Origin: Juglans regia
Taxonomy: Eukaryota > Streptophyta > Magnoliopsida > Fagales > Juglandaceae
DNA length: 64,000 bases
Direction of reading: 5' to 3'
Assembly: GCF_001411555.2 (NCBI RefSeq)
Contig: NC_049909.1
Span: forward strand, 9,059,485 to 9,123,484
The first letter of the stretch is position 1. Each line of letters opens with the position of its first letter. A model generated the notes under the pieces. That model did not search any database. It was not told the DNA's origin and saw only the letters and a program-made list of their open reading frames with translations. Of the stretch, positions 36,491 to 47,960 are shown in pieces. Made by a program: the position numbers and the translations under genes.

Positions 36491-36924
36491 CCTTTGGTTC
36501 TCTTACTTTGTTTGAATCTTACATTTCTTTGTAGCCCTCACCCTAGCCTTACATCACAAGCTCAATAAAGACCTATTGATCCCTGGTGATAGTTTATGTT
36601 CTACATTAATGGAGAGTCATTTGCAAAGGAAGCCAATGGAGTGTTTAGAGATCCATTATTTATTTACTTATTTGCATAAAACCATCCGGGGAGCTAATGA
36701 TGAAGTGAGAATGATAGGTATGCATGAATGTGAGGATGGATAATGCGGTGGAATTGAGTTTTGAATTAACTTTTGGACTTGATTAATCTTGAATGATTCA
36801 TTTGAATTATAAACTTTAAGTAATCTTTGAGGCAATAAATTTTATGAATCAAACCAATGCTTGTTTTTATTGTTTTCTCTTTTTCTTTGCAAGAGGGTGA
36901 GTAAAGCTTAAGTTTGGAGGTATT
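36491..36924 (+). mobile_element. 3' internal end of an Athila/Tat-like element with polypurine tract
   Basis: Non-coding sequence ending AAGCTTAAGTTTGGAGGTAT (36904-36923), the characteristic pre-LTR purine tract of Athila/Tat-type Ty3 elements. The left boundary with the gag-only element is approximate. Confidence 0.6.
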
Positions 36925-37427
36925 TGATAAGTTTTATTTTTATGTGATTTTTATTACTCTTTTATTTATGAAAATTGTCAGTTTTCATTTAAAATTATTG
37001 ATTTTATTTTATTTCTATATATTTTATTGGATTTGAAGGAATGAAAAGAATTAGTGCAAAAGGAGAGCATTTTGGTACAAAAGAAGAAACTATGGATCCA
37101 GACCAACGAGAGTCGACGAGATCAAAAGAGAGCCGAGGATATTTGGGCAAGAAGACTTACCCCTAGGTAGGCGAATAGTCTTTCCTTTTGGTAGGTGACG
37201 AGACCCAAGGGCGACCAAGATTGGGCAACTAGTTTGGGCAATGAAAGTTGAGTTTAAATGATCGCGACCAGTCTAAACGACCAACTTAAGCAACCAACGT
37301 AAATGACATCGTGGGCAACAACTAGCAAAGGCGAGTAGCTTTACCACTCGGTAGGTTGGCGAGAGGGGTCTATCATCCCGATAGGAAGCCTTTCATCTCA
37401 ATCAGGAACCTCAGTTATATTCAGCAC
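36925..37427 (+). mobile_element. 3' LTR fragment, Athila/Tat-like
   Basis: It starts TGATAAGTTTTATTTTTATG right after the purine tract and is related to the minus-strand solo LTR at 810-2249 up to TTATATTCAGC near 37426, where the match ends. It is truncated. Confidence 0.65.
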
Positions 37428-38189
37428 AACAATGCTTGAACTATCTGTGTGAACTATCTGGATAACATTCAAACGATCTGGGTGATGTTTGAACTATCTT
37501 AATGTTGTTCGAACTATCTGTAACGACGTTCAAACTATCTTTGGTAGCGTTTGCACTTTCTTAGGTGATGTTTGAACTATCTTGGCTAATAAACGGTATC
37601 AATTAATATCTTTTGTATTTATGTATTTTGTTTCTCTATAAATTTTTAATTTTTAATTTCCTTCCAATAGTATGTTTCAATAGTATGTTGCTTATTTTGG
37701 TCAAGATATTTAAATTTAAAAATTCCAAATCATGATCATACATTTGAACATTAAGCAGAGACGTTCACACAATAGGGCATATTGTGCGCACTAGAAGAAA
37801 TCACTTGAGCACGATAGATAAGATATGTTCGCCTTACGCTCGTTGCATTTGAATGTAATTCATTCAAACAATATCAATTTAATTTTAAAATATTACGTTT
37901 GCACGTAAATCCCACATTAACTTTCGAATAAATTTCAATGTAAATTGTTTGCACTTACAAATATACGTTCGAACTTATAATATACTTTCACAAGTCAAAT
38001 GATACATTCGAACATATTCAACTTTAAAACTATGACATATTATGGATGATTGAACGTAATTTTTATACTTGGGAAGGTTGTCCAAATAATATTCTGACGT
38101 CACTAATAATATCTTTGGTAACGGTTCAGTGACTGTCACAAATTAATTTTAAACCAACACAAAAACTCAAATACGTTAATGTAGTAGTG
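37428..38189. mobile_element. DNA-transposon remnant with CACTA-like right end
   Basis: Repeated words GTTCGAACTATCT / GTTTGAACTATCT (37435-37590) and TACGTTCGAAC-like words (37900-38010) look like subterminal repeats. The segment ends ...GTTAATGTAGTAGTG at 38189, that is CACTACTACATTAAC in reverse complement. A possible left end CACTAGAAGAAATCAC is at 37789, but the 3-bp flanks do not match (GCG and AAA). I keep it as a remnant. 38190-38476 is non-coding and unassigned. Confidence 0.4.
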
Positions 38190-38476
38190 AAATTCTATTT
38201 GCAAATCTGAAATCAAACCATGAGACATTATATTCTATTGGACGATCGATACATATTCTCGTATGCAACTCATCACATGGTAGGCTTGGTAGCTTTATTT
38301 GCTCAACAAACACAAGCTTTAATGTAGAAAACCAAGTTCGATATATATTAGATACACCCTCTCTAGCTTTATTTTTCTCGTACAAGTATTATTAAAGTAT
38401 TTAATCTCCAGACGGTAGTATTAGTGCATGTCTTGGAATCTTGAAGGTTGAATCCTTGATGCTCGTCTTGATTTCG

Positions 38477-39262
38477 CTAGTCAAGCCAGCCCCCATCAAC
38501 CAATAGGTCATGCCCATTGACAAATCCAGAATCATCAGACGCAAGAAAGAGTACAGCATCCGCCACATGTCCCTGTTTCAGTGCAACTCCTTTTAAGCTT
38601 GAATGCGGCTCAAATGCCTTCTCCAACTGCTCTGCATCCATTCCAAATGCACTGCATGTCATTGGGGTTGCAACTGCACCGGGTGATACACAGTTCACCC
38701 TAATGCCATGCTCCCCTAGCTGCCTGCTTGCGCAACGAACAAGCCCAAGCACAGCATGCTTTGACATATAGTAATCGGTTTTTTGGGTTGCACCTCGGCT
38801 TGCTGCTATACTTGCGGTGCACACGATGGTCCCCCTCTCACCCCTTTCAACCATAGCACGTGCTGAATGCTTTACACATGCTGCCATGCCGCGCACATTG
38901 ATCGCAAATAGATGGTCAAGGGCCGACAAGTCCAGGTCAAGTACGGTCTGATCCGACCTACCAAAGATCCCTGCATTACTAAACATGATGTCAAGCTGCC
39001 CATAGTTCTTGACCGTCCATTCTACCATGGCTTTGACCTGCTCTTCATCAGTAACATCACAATGGATGTATGTGGAATGGTTCAAGCCAATAGATTTGGC
39101 CACCTGCTGGCCTAGTTCTTTTTGGAGATCAGCAATCACCACCATACGTGCACCATGCTTGGCAAAAACATGTGCGGTCGCCTCCCCGATGCCACTAGCA
39201 CCGCCTGTGACTATGGCCACTTTGCCTTCTAGTTTCTTCTTACACAACGTGGATTCCGCCAT
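38477..39262 (-). CDS. Short-chain dehydrogenase/reductase, classical SDR (SDR110C-like)
   Basis: An intact single-exon frame of 261 residues, the usual length for classical SDRs. It shows the NAD(P)-binding TGGASGIG motif (residues 19-26), Asp45 at the end of beta-2 (favouring NAD), CDV (68-70), SNAG (95-98, usually NNAG), the catalytic tetrad Asn122, Ser151, Tyr164 and Lys168 (YYMSK), and NCVSPGAVATP (190-200). These motifs place it with plant secondary-metabolism dehydrogenases of the SDR110C group (xanthoxin-, isopiperitenol- or zerumbone-type); the substrate cannot be read from sequence. A cytosolic oxidoreductase is expected, with no signal peptide. The ATG at 39262 is chosen because the Rossmann fold starts 11 residues later. 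A TATA box lies 135 bp upstream. A deleted second copy is at 45606-46433. All catalytic residues are present, so it may be functional. Confidence 0.92.
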   Translation of the reverse strand: MAESTLCKKKLEGKVAIVTGGASGIGEATAHVFAKHGARMVVIADLQKELGQQVAKSIGLNHSTYIHCDVTDEEQVKAMVEWTVKNYGQLDIMFSNAGIFGRSDQTVLDLDLSALDHLFAINVRGMAACVKHSARAMVERGERGTIVCTASIAASRGATQKTDYYMSKHAVLGLVRCASRQLGEHGIRVNCVSPGAVATPMTCSAFGMDAEQLEKAFEPHSSLKGVALKQGHVADAVLFLASDDSGFVNGHDLLVDGGWLD

Positions 39263-39396
39263 TGTAATATAACAACAAGATTATACGATAGATGTAGCAG
39301 TAGGCGTCTCTGCTAAAAGATAATGACCAATATTTGGCGAACTTTCAGTGGGTGTACGTTCTAATTAGCAAATAATGCACTCTGACCAAAGAATCC

Positions 39397-39404
39397 TTTA
39401 TATA
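39397..39404 (-). promoter_or_regulatory. TATA box of the SDR gene
   Basis: TATATAAA on the minus strand, 135 bp before the SDR start codon, a plausible spacing for a short 5' UTR. Confidence 0.55.
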
Positions 39405-40555
39405 ATAGCACTACGTACAATAATTGGCGTATTGATAAAGCTAATTACATTCAAACCATGTGAAACACAACTGTATAATATGCCAATTATTTGCTACAGT
39501 ACAACTGTACAAAATCGTGTTTCCCTTTCCCAGCAGCATAATTGAAAGGGAACATGAGGTTTATCTATACCAGTACTCTATTTGCACAACGAAAGCAGAT
39601 CGAGAGGAGAAATAGTATTTTTTAATGCCTTAACTACATACAAACTCATCACTCGACAAAAACTACTACACTTATGAGTAGATCGCATCAAGAATGGTTG
39701 GCACTGTTATTCAAAATATAGCACTGATTTCATCTTAACAAAAGGAAGATTAAATTCATAGTGGGTTCATGAAACAACACAAATAGTAATAGAAATGAGA
39801 AGCAGTATTTCAGTTTGCTTCAGAACAGAGAAGGAAAAGACTTCTTCACAAAAGGAACAGAAAAGGAATTTAGATCAAACTACCGAGACCCAATAAATTG
39901 TTTCTGAAAAGAATTACTTGTAGCCAGATGCATTTACAGCTAGATCGTGAGAATAATATATTCACATACCGAATATGCTGTGATTGTGTTGGAAGAATGA
40001 ATGGAGGCCGAAGAACGTCAGGTAGACCGAGCAAGAGATGTAGCAACCGTGAAGTTGTGTCGCCAGGAGCTAGGTACCTACAACTTTTTGTGGCCTTAAA
40101 ACATATATCACTATTATCCCTTTCATTTTGTCCTCTCATTTTGTCCACTCATGCATTTAAGTTTTTTTAATTTTTTTTTGACTTACTGTTTGAAGAATTG
40201 ACTATTAGTGTATTTTTTATTTTTTAAAAAATGTAAAGAAAAAAAATAAAAAAATAAAATTTTGCTAGCGAACATGCTCAGCAATCTGGGTGACACACTA
40301 GCACTACTCTTAAAATATCTCGATAAATTGATAGTCAACGTAATAGTTACGATTGTTAAATATTTTAATATGCATCTTTTCTTTTTAAAATGATCCATAT
40401 TTAATCTAATAAAATAACATGTGATTTAAAACCTATATATCTTCTAGTATTTTAACAAAAAATTGATATAATCACGAGATAATGATTACCCTAATAACTT
40501 TACGTCCGATTATCTCTCAATGACTAGAGACACAATTATGTTGCAGGTGACAACT
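39405..40555 (-). other. SDR upstream region
   Basis: Non-coding sequence upstream of the SDR gene. 39570-40555 is also present, with one 214-bp difference, in the rearranged copy at 45670-46433. Short frames on both strands have no family features. A poly-purine/AT tract lies at 40200-40260. Confidence 0.5.
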
Positions 40556-41380
40556 TATAACACCTCACTAAAAATTCAATGATGAAATTTCTATAGGCTT
40601 TAGGAATCTCGTGAAAACTAGATAAATTTTCACGAATCGACCAATCGCGTAAGTATTAGTCTGTCAGCATAGTCAATGTTACTCACTCACTTTGGTGTCA
40701 GAAGTGTGATTTTATTTATTTGAGGTACCTAAAAGTATCAGAATGGGATATGATTTGTGCCATTAGTTTCATTTGAATAATTAAGATTTTAAGGTGCAAT
40801 AAACCCATTTTCATTTTTCAAAAGAAATGTTCATTCGAAAACGCATTTTGATTATTTCGAGGTACTTCAGAGTTGAATTTTGATAAAAAAAAAATGTACT
40901 ATTAGGTTAGTATATTTATTTAGGATCTTTCAGTGCAAATTTTATTTTTCACTTTTCCAGAGTGAATAGTAACCTCGATAGTAGCATCAAGTGCAGTGTT
41001 TTTAAAATTACAGTAAGGAATATTCAAATTAGGTTAGAGAAGTTTTATTTGGACACTTGGAAAGATCTTAGCTACACTTGGTGAATAGTATTGGACACTT
41101 GGCACCAAGAGGAATCATGAGATGGAAATGTGAAGGAAATCAAGGTGTGAGATCATGCTACTTAAGTAAAACACTATTTCATCCAGTCATCCATTTTGTG
41201 CCAAACGAAATAGAGTTTCAACCCTAGTGAAACCCTAAATACTTAAAGTCTAATTGAAACCCCAAAAAGTTAGGAGGAAACTGAAACTCTTAAGGGTTAC
41301 CCCAAACCCCAAACTTGATTTCAAAACCCTAATGGATCTGATTTTTAGTATTGTGTTTAATCACTTAATTAAATCACTTC
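40556..41380 (+). mobile_element. LTR E, 5' part (4.3-kb family)
   Basis: It starts TATAACACCTCACTAAAAATTC (degraded TG) and follows LTR A until another LTR of the same family (F) is inserted at 41381. The junction with SDR-upstream sequence (GACAACT|TATAAC) is the same as that of LTR G at 46434, so the LTR was present before the locus was duplicated. Confidence 0.7.
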
Positions 41381-42628
41381 TGTAACAGGACGCTAGAAAT
41401 TCAATGTGGAATTTCTATAGGCTTTAGGAACCTTATGAAAACATCATAAGTTTTCACAATTCAACCAATTGCGTAGATTTTAGTTTGTCAGCATAGCCAG
41501 AGTTATCACTCACTATAGTGCCAGAAGTGCATTTTTATTTATTTGACGTAGTTAAAAGCGTTAGTTTGAGATATGGTCTATGACATTAGACTCAGTTGAT
41601 TATTTTGGATTTTATGGTCCAATAATCTCATTTTTAGTTTTTGGGCAAAATGTTTATTCGAAAACGTGTTTTGCTTATTTTGAGGCACTTTAAGATTGAA
41701 TTTCAATGAATGAATTGCACAATTATGTTTGTATGAATATTCAAGATTTTCCAGTACAAAGTTTATGTTTCACTTTCCCGGAGTTAATAGAAATCTCTTT
41801 AGCAGCATCTAGTGCAGTGTTTTCAAAATCATAGTGTGGAATGTCCAAATTAAGTTAGAGAAATTTTATTTGGACACTTGGCAGAATCTTAGCCACACTT
41901 GGTGAATAGTATTGGACACTTGACACAAAGAGAAACAATAAGATGAATTGTGAAGGAATCAAGGTGTGAGACCATGCCACCTAAGCAAAACCCTGTTTTC
42001 CATCTGGTAAACCAAGTTATGCTGAACCAAAGAGTGTTTCAACCCTAGTGAAATCCTGAATTGGTTGGAATCCAGTTGAAGTAAAACCCTGTTTTCCATC
42101 TGATCAACCAAATTGTGCCAACCAAAGAGGGTTTCAACCCTAGTGAAGTCCTAAACGGTTGGGATCCAATTGAAACTCCAAAAACTTGGTTGAAAACTAA
42201 AACCCTAAACGGTTTCCCCAAACCCTAAAGTTGGCCTCCAAACCATTTTTTATCCAATTATAACGTTGTGTTTTATCACATGCTTATTCCACATGCTATT
42301 AATTCCTCAAATTCTTATTATGATATCACTATCCAACCTTTTAAACTTTGAAATTTTGTTTGGACTAAGAAAAATTGGATTTGGGCTAGATAGCATCCCA
42401 AACCCTATCTAAACTCCAAATTGAAGCACACTTGGTTAACGCCCACGAATTTGGCCACCTTGGCAAAACTTCTTGAAGAAGTTTCCTCCCCCATATGGTA
42501 GGCCATCCACTGCTCTTGAACTGCACCCAATAGTGCCTTCATGTGAGAGGGGAAATCCACCCATCACTAGGCAGTCCTTGCCCATACCACACTTGGTTAC
42601 CGTCCATACCACACAACAGCAGTAGGCA

Positions 42629-43741
42629 TGTAATACCCCGTATTTTTTTTTTAAGCGTATTTATTTATTTTATGTGGAAGATTTTTTTTTTTATAATTAA
42701 TTTAAATATTATTGTTCTTGTTTTAAAAATTTATCGAATTTTTCTCGTTGGATTTATTTTATATTTTTTTTAAGTTGTGAAATTTATTTTGATGTGCTTT
42801 CTTGATATTAATCAGTGTTTGTATTTAAATTTACTCTTTAATTTTTTTTTATTGTTCGGACTGGGCCTATTTAACCGTGGGCCGAAATGCATGGAGTGGA
42901 CCTGTAAGCCCAGCCCGACGCAACCAGGAAGCAGTTTCACTTCCTTACCGCATGCATGTACGTGATCTTCTAGGGTTTTAATCAACTAAATGCATGTTTC
43001 CTCTCTAGAGAAGTGGCGGCAGCAACCCGTGCAGAGCTGCACTCCACCCTGCCGTCAACAACTACACTGACCTTCACCCCGCACCGTGCACTTTTGCAGT
43101 GCACCACCCACGGCCAGCTCAGGTCAATCTCAACCACGGGCAACCATTGCGCCACGTGAGATGCTGAGCAAGCGGATCGCACGGCAAGACTCGCCCGCGC
43201 AAGGCCAAAAGCCATCCTGCATCCCCAATCGTCTCCTGGAAAGCGCAGCCTCCCAAGGAAGTCAAGTCACCGCTTGCTCCTCCTCAACGCTGCCTTACGC
43301 CGCCACCGTGACCCAGTCGTGAATCCGTAGCCTTCGATAGCCATCCCGCAGCCTCTGTTTTTCACTCTCGAAACAGAGGATGGTTCTCGTCCTACCGTGA
43401 GCCATTGCAACCTTTAACCACCATGAGCTTCTTCACGTTGCGGCTCCAGAAACCGCCGGCGAAGTTTTCTGTCACCCCAGGTCCGCCTCTTGCCGCCTCG
43501 CCGCACGGTATCTCCCTCTCTGTTTTTCTATCTCTCACGTTCGGTTAATTCTCCCGTAAGCTCTCTCTCACCGTGCATCTCTCTCTCTCTCTTTCTCGTC
43601 CAGTGCATAGCCACCGAGTGCATCACCTCCCGTCGCACGCCGCGCCATCGCACTTCTCCATCTCGGTGAGTCCCTACCGCCTCTGCTTGTTTTTCGCTGT
43701 TTTCTGTTGTTTGTTTATCGCCTGTTTACGTATAGGGTACT

Positions 43742-43774
<33 letters not shown>

Positions 43775-45496
43775 ATATTTATAAGTAAAGTTTTAACTTG
43801 CACTTACTAGTTTTAACCTAATATATATTAGGAAAGTTCACGGTTTGAGTTTCGGCTGAGAAGAAATTTGTGTGTTGAGTTTATATTTAATTAGGATTTT
43901 GTTTTAAGTTTTAGTAAATATTATATTGTATTTTGATAATATTGTTAGTTAAAGTAAGTAAATCTATTTTTCATAAGAGGTGAGTTTTTCATGAATTATT
44001 TTAGGAAAAGTTTAGTAATCAATGTATTCTTTTTATTTATAAAATATTGTTGGTATGTTAGATATTTTGAATATTAATTTTTATTGAGTTCTATAATTAT
44101 CATAATACTTTTTCGATAAATTTTCTTCTCCAGTGCGATTTCGATTAAGTGAATATTGTTGGTCTTAGAAAAGGTTGGTATTTTAGTTATTATGGGAATT
44201 TTAGGTTTTGAGGTTCTTAAAATAGGTTCTTTTAGCACTTTGAAGTTTTAATATCGAAATATGTGGTTGGTTGGAAATTTATGGAAGTTACGTGATTATT
44301 TATAGGTGACGATTAATATTTGTTCGGCATTTTTTAGGAAAGTTCTGAAAAGCTAAGAAGTCCAGGTAAGCGGGGTTCCTATGCTAGACTTTGCATTAAA
44401 TAAAATGAACTGAGGTCCTTTTTGGAAAATGTGCATGTTTTGTTATGAAAAGAAATCTGAAAATAACCTCAGATAATTGGTCTGCATTACTCATGAGTTT
44501 CTGCTTAAGAAGAAAGTATTTTCTGTCATGACTGGGGTAGACATGTGCTTATTCCTAACATTCTGTTTCTGAACTTTGAAAAAGAGAGCGAGTATGAAAT
44601 TTTGTGCATAAAGTATGTTTTGTGATCTGATTCTGTTATGTTCTGTACTCTGTTATGATGTGGCATCTGAAAAACCTTTGGCATGACTTTCTGACTCTGA
44701 TTCTGACTCTGATATGGTGATTCTGATTCTGTTTTGCTCTGATATGTGGCCCTGTCACGGGAGATAATAGTGACTTCTGGCCCTGTCACGGGATATAATA
44801 GTGACCTCTGGCCCTGTCACGGGAGATAATAGTGACCTCTGGCTCTGTCACGGGATATAATAGTGACCTCTGGCCCGCCACGGGATATAATAGTGGTTTT
44901 CTGTTCTGAGTGCAATCGCTTTGGTAACACGGTGATTTATGTTCTACTTGGCTTTCCGCAGGATGCACAACCCTACCACGGGGGTTAAACATGTCTCTGT
45001 TCTGATATGATATGATAAGACGAAGTTGTTCAGTCATGTTGGGCCAAAGGAGTCTTTGAATATTGGTTTCTGAATATGAAATATTTGAGAAGTCGCTCTG
45101 GATTTCTGATAAAATGTATTTTTTTTTTAGATTTGCATATTGATACTGAAATGTTTTGTTTCTGCATTCCGAACTCTATGAAAATGCTCATGTTTACACA
45201 CTAGTATATGTCCTCTGCTTACTGAGTTGTTGATAACTGACCCCTTATCTCCATTTATTTTTCAGATGATTTTTGAATAGACCAGCTAAGGATCAGGATT
45301 ATGGAGTATCGGTGAGATGATTATTTAAGCATAGCGGATTACTCATAGAAGATTTCTGAGCAGTGGCGGATTTTATTAAGAGACTTTGAAGTATTCTGAT
45401 GACATTATATTTTGGAGTCTATAAATTTGTTAATGAATTGTGAATTTTAAGTTATAGGGAGTAACTCTTCGATCCCAACGGGACCGGGGCGTTACA
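42629..45496 (+). mobile_element. Solo LTR (family X), 2868 bp, TSD AGGCA
   Basis: It starts TGTAATACCCCGTATTTT and ends CCGGGGCGTTACA, flanked by AGGCA at 42624-42628 and 45497-45501. It contains CT-rich and CG-rich leader sequence (42990-43690), an ATCTCGGTGAGTCC donor context (43667), a TATA/TG microsatellite (43740-43776), the mini-exon (44306-44365), a hairpin minisatellite (44748-44902) and a terminal exon-like segment from 45266. Confidence 0.88.
44748..44902 (+). repeat. 31-bp hairpin minisatellite (five units)
   Basis: Units such as GGCCCTGTCACGGGAGATAA followed by TAGTGACCTCT, period 31 bp. Arms pair GTCAC/GTGAC in four units and CCAC/GTGG in the fifth. Confidence 0.8.
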
Positions 45497-45605
45497 AGGC
45501 AGTCCTTGCCCATCACTATTCTTCACTTTATGTGATAGGGGCACCTCCATCAAGGGTCAATCAAGCCCATACCTCCCCCCTCTAGAAGTCTAAAGTCGTG
45601 CAAGA

Positions 45606-46433
45606 CACATGTCCCAGTTTCAGTGCAACTCCTTTTAAGCTTGAATGCGGCTCAAATGCCTTCTCCAGTACTCTATTTGCACAACGAAAGCAGATCAAGA
45701 GGAGAATTAGTATTTTTTAATACCTTGACTACATACAAACTCATCACTCGACAAAAACTAGTGCACTTATGACTAGATCACATCCAGAATGGTTGGCACT
45801 ATTATTCAAAATATAGCACTGATTTCATCTCAACAAAAGGGAGATTAAATTCATAGTGGGTTCAAGAAACAACACAAATATTAATACAAGTGAAAAATAG
45901 TATTTAGGTTTGCTTCAGAACAGGGAAGGAAAAGACTTCTTCACAAAAGGAATTTGGATCAAATTACTGAGACCGAATAAATTGTTTCTGAAAAGAATTA
46001 CATGTAGCCAGAAGAACTTACAGCAACATCGCGAGAATAATATATTCACATACCGAATATGTTGTGATTGTGTTGGAAGAATGAATGGAGGCCGAAAAAC
46101 GTCCAAGTTGACCGAGCAAGAGATCTAGCAACCGTGAAGTTCATAAGTTGTGTCGCGAGGAGCTAGGTACCTACAACTTTTTGTGGCCTTAAAAAATCTC
46201 CATAAATTGAAAGTCAACGTAATAATTACGATTGTTAAATATTTTAATATGCAACGTTAATTTTTGAAATGATCCATATTGAATCTAATAAAATAACATG
46301 CGATTTAAAACGTATATATCTTCTAGTATTTTAACAAATAGTTGATCTAATCACGAGATAATGATTACCGTAATAATTTTAAGTCCGACTATCTCTCAAT
46401 GGCTAGAGGTACAACTATATTGTAAGTGACAAC
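45606..46433 (-). pseudogene. Deleted, rearranged copy of the SDR locus
   Basis: 45606-45666 matches 38564-38625 (SDR codons about 213-233). The sequence then jumps to a match with 39573 onward, so a 947-bp block with most of the coding sequence and the start codon is missing. The junction shares only CCA. The upstream region continues to 46433, except that 214 bp (source 40095-40308) are absent between CTTAAAA repeats. The copy lies in the same orientation as the source, has only about 21 codons of SDR, and cannot be functional. Confidence 0.85.
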
Positions 46434-47952
46434 TTATAACAACCCATTAGAAATTTAATGGTGGAATTTCTACAGGTTTTAGGAACCTCGTGGAATGGTC
46501 ATTTTATTTGTGAAATGTTGTTTTAATGATGGAGAGGTCAATCTGGGCAATAAACTGGATAGTATATTATATTTTGGAGTTTTTGACTAAGCTAATGGAT
46601 AGATCTTGGTCCGAAATTTTTATGGAGTCTAGTTAACATGTATAGATGAGTATTGGTTGAAGATCAGTTGCATGATTAAAGCTTTCGATGGAATGTTTTC
46701 TTAGATCTAAAAAGATAGAATCTGGAAGGAGAAAAACTGTTTCTTTTTTTAGAAACATTGGATCTTTTGTGTTTGAATCTTACTCCAACGACTTTGATGA
46801 TTTTATTTGATGCTCCTAAGCCTTATATATACATCTTATGATGTTAGTTTGAAGATCTTTAGTGTTAGTTTCAAAGATATGAATTTTATACAAAAGAATA
46901 CTTGGTTTGGTCAAAAGTTTGATGATTTCGGCTAGATGCATATTTTGGTATATTTTTAGCCATGTGATTTTCAGTTTAATGCTTGGATTTACTTTAGGAC
47001 ACATTTCGAAATCACATGAAGTTGTTGGTGTGAAGCTTTCTTCATGGTATGTCTTGGATCAAGTGTTTGATCCAATCAAAGTTCAGAAACAATTCTGTTT
47101 TTGACAAAGTTAAAAAACAATTCTGTTTTTGACCAAGTGTTGGAGCCGAGTACTTCAAGTGAGATTTTGTAATTTTTGGTGACTTTTATATGTTGATTCA
47201 AAGCATGTTATTTCTAAGGAGTGTGTTATGGACATGTTAGAAGAAAGTTTTGAATTTTTGGAGTTCTTAGAGATGTTTTGATAAAGGTGAAAACCTTGAG
47301 ATTCAAGGTTTTGTGTTTTGGTTAAAGGTATGGATCTTTTGATTAAAAACTTTTGTGCTTTGTGAATTAGATTTGTTTTGGGTGTTTTAAGCATGTTTTC
47401 AAGCTTAGGATATGCTGATCCGTGTAACACTCGGGTCCAACAACAAGCCGTTTTTCTAAAACTTTTGTTTTTGGATTTATACGTAGGGAGAGCCCAGTTA
47501 ATTTGTCAATTTTTTTTTTTTTTATACTAGTTGCAGATCCAAATTGTATTTTGGCAGATAATGAATTTTTTTAAAATTGGTTTGTTATTTTAGTAATTTT
47601 CTTAAATATTTTTTGGTTTGGATGGAAAAATCTTATTGAGGGTCAAGAAAAATATTTTTGACTAGGTGAAATGTTTTATGGTGTGTGATAATTAGGTTAA
47701 AAGCTTTTTATGGGCCAAGTGGGTATTGGCCCGAAAACTTTATATGACAAGTTGTATTATTTTTAGAGACTGAGTCGAGGCCTATCATTCACTGAAAAAG
47801 CCAAAATCTCGTACGCCCAAGGCCCACACCCGTTTGTTTTAAACCATGAAAACCAACTATCAATTTATGATAAGTTTTCCCCACCCCGTACGACTCTACT
47901 CCCATGCACGTGCACGTCTCTTTTTTGTTTTCGTTTGGTCCTCAATCACCTA

Positions 47953-47960
47953 TATAAATA
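47953..47960 (+). promoter_or_regulatory. TATA box in solo LTR 47423-50270
   Basis: TATAAATA in CACCTATATAAATACACC, matching the box in LTR C. Confidence 0.6.

Larger units (their letters stand above)
41381..45605 (+). mobile_element. LTR F (4.3-kb family), split by a solo LTR
   Basis: It starts TGTAACAGGACGCTAGAAATTC. It has a direct duplication of about 95 bp (41989-42175, including ACCCTGTTTTCCATCTG twice). A solo LTR is inserted at 42629-45496, and F resumes at 45502. It ends at about 45605, where the rearranged SDR-locus copy begins. The rest of F is missing. Confidence 0.7.

Noticed and set aside
37789..38189. Treating this as a complete CACTA element
   Set aside because: The 3-bp flanks differ (GCG and AAA) and the two ends match only in the first five bases, so completeness is not supported.
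38912..39272. Plus-strand open frames opposite the SDR gene
   Set aside because: They are shadows of the strong minus-strand SDR coding sequence.
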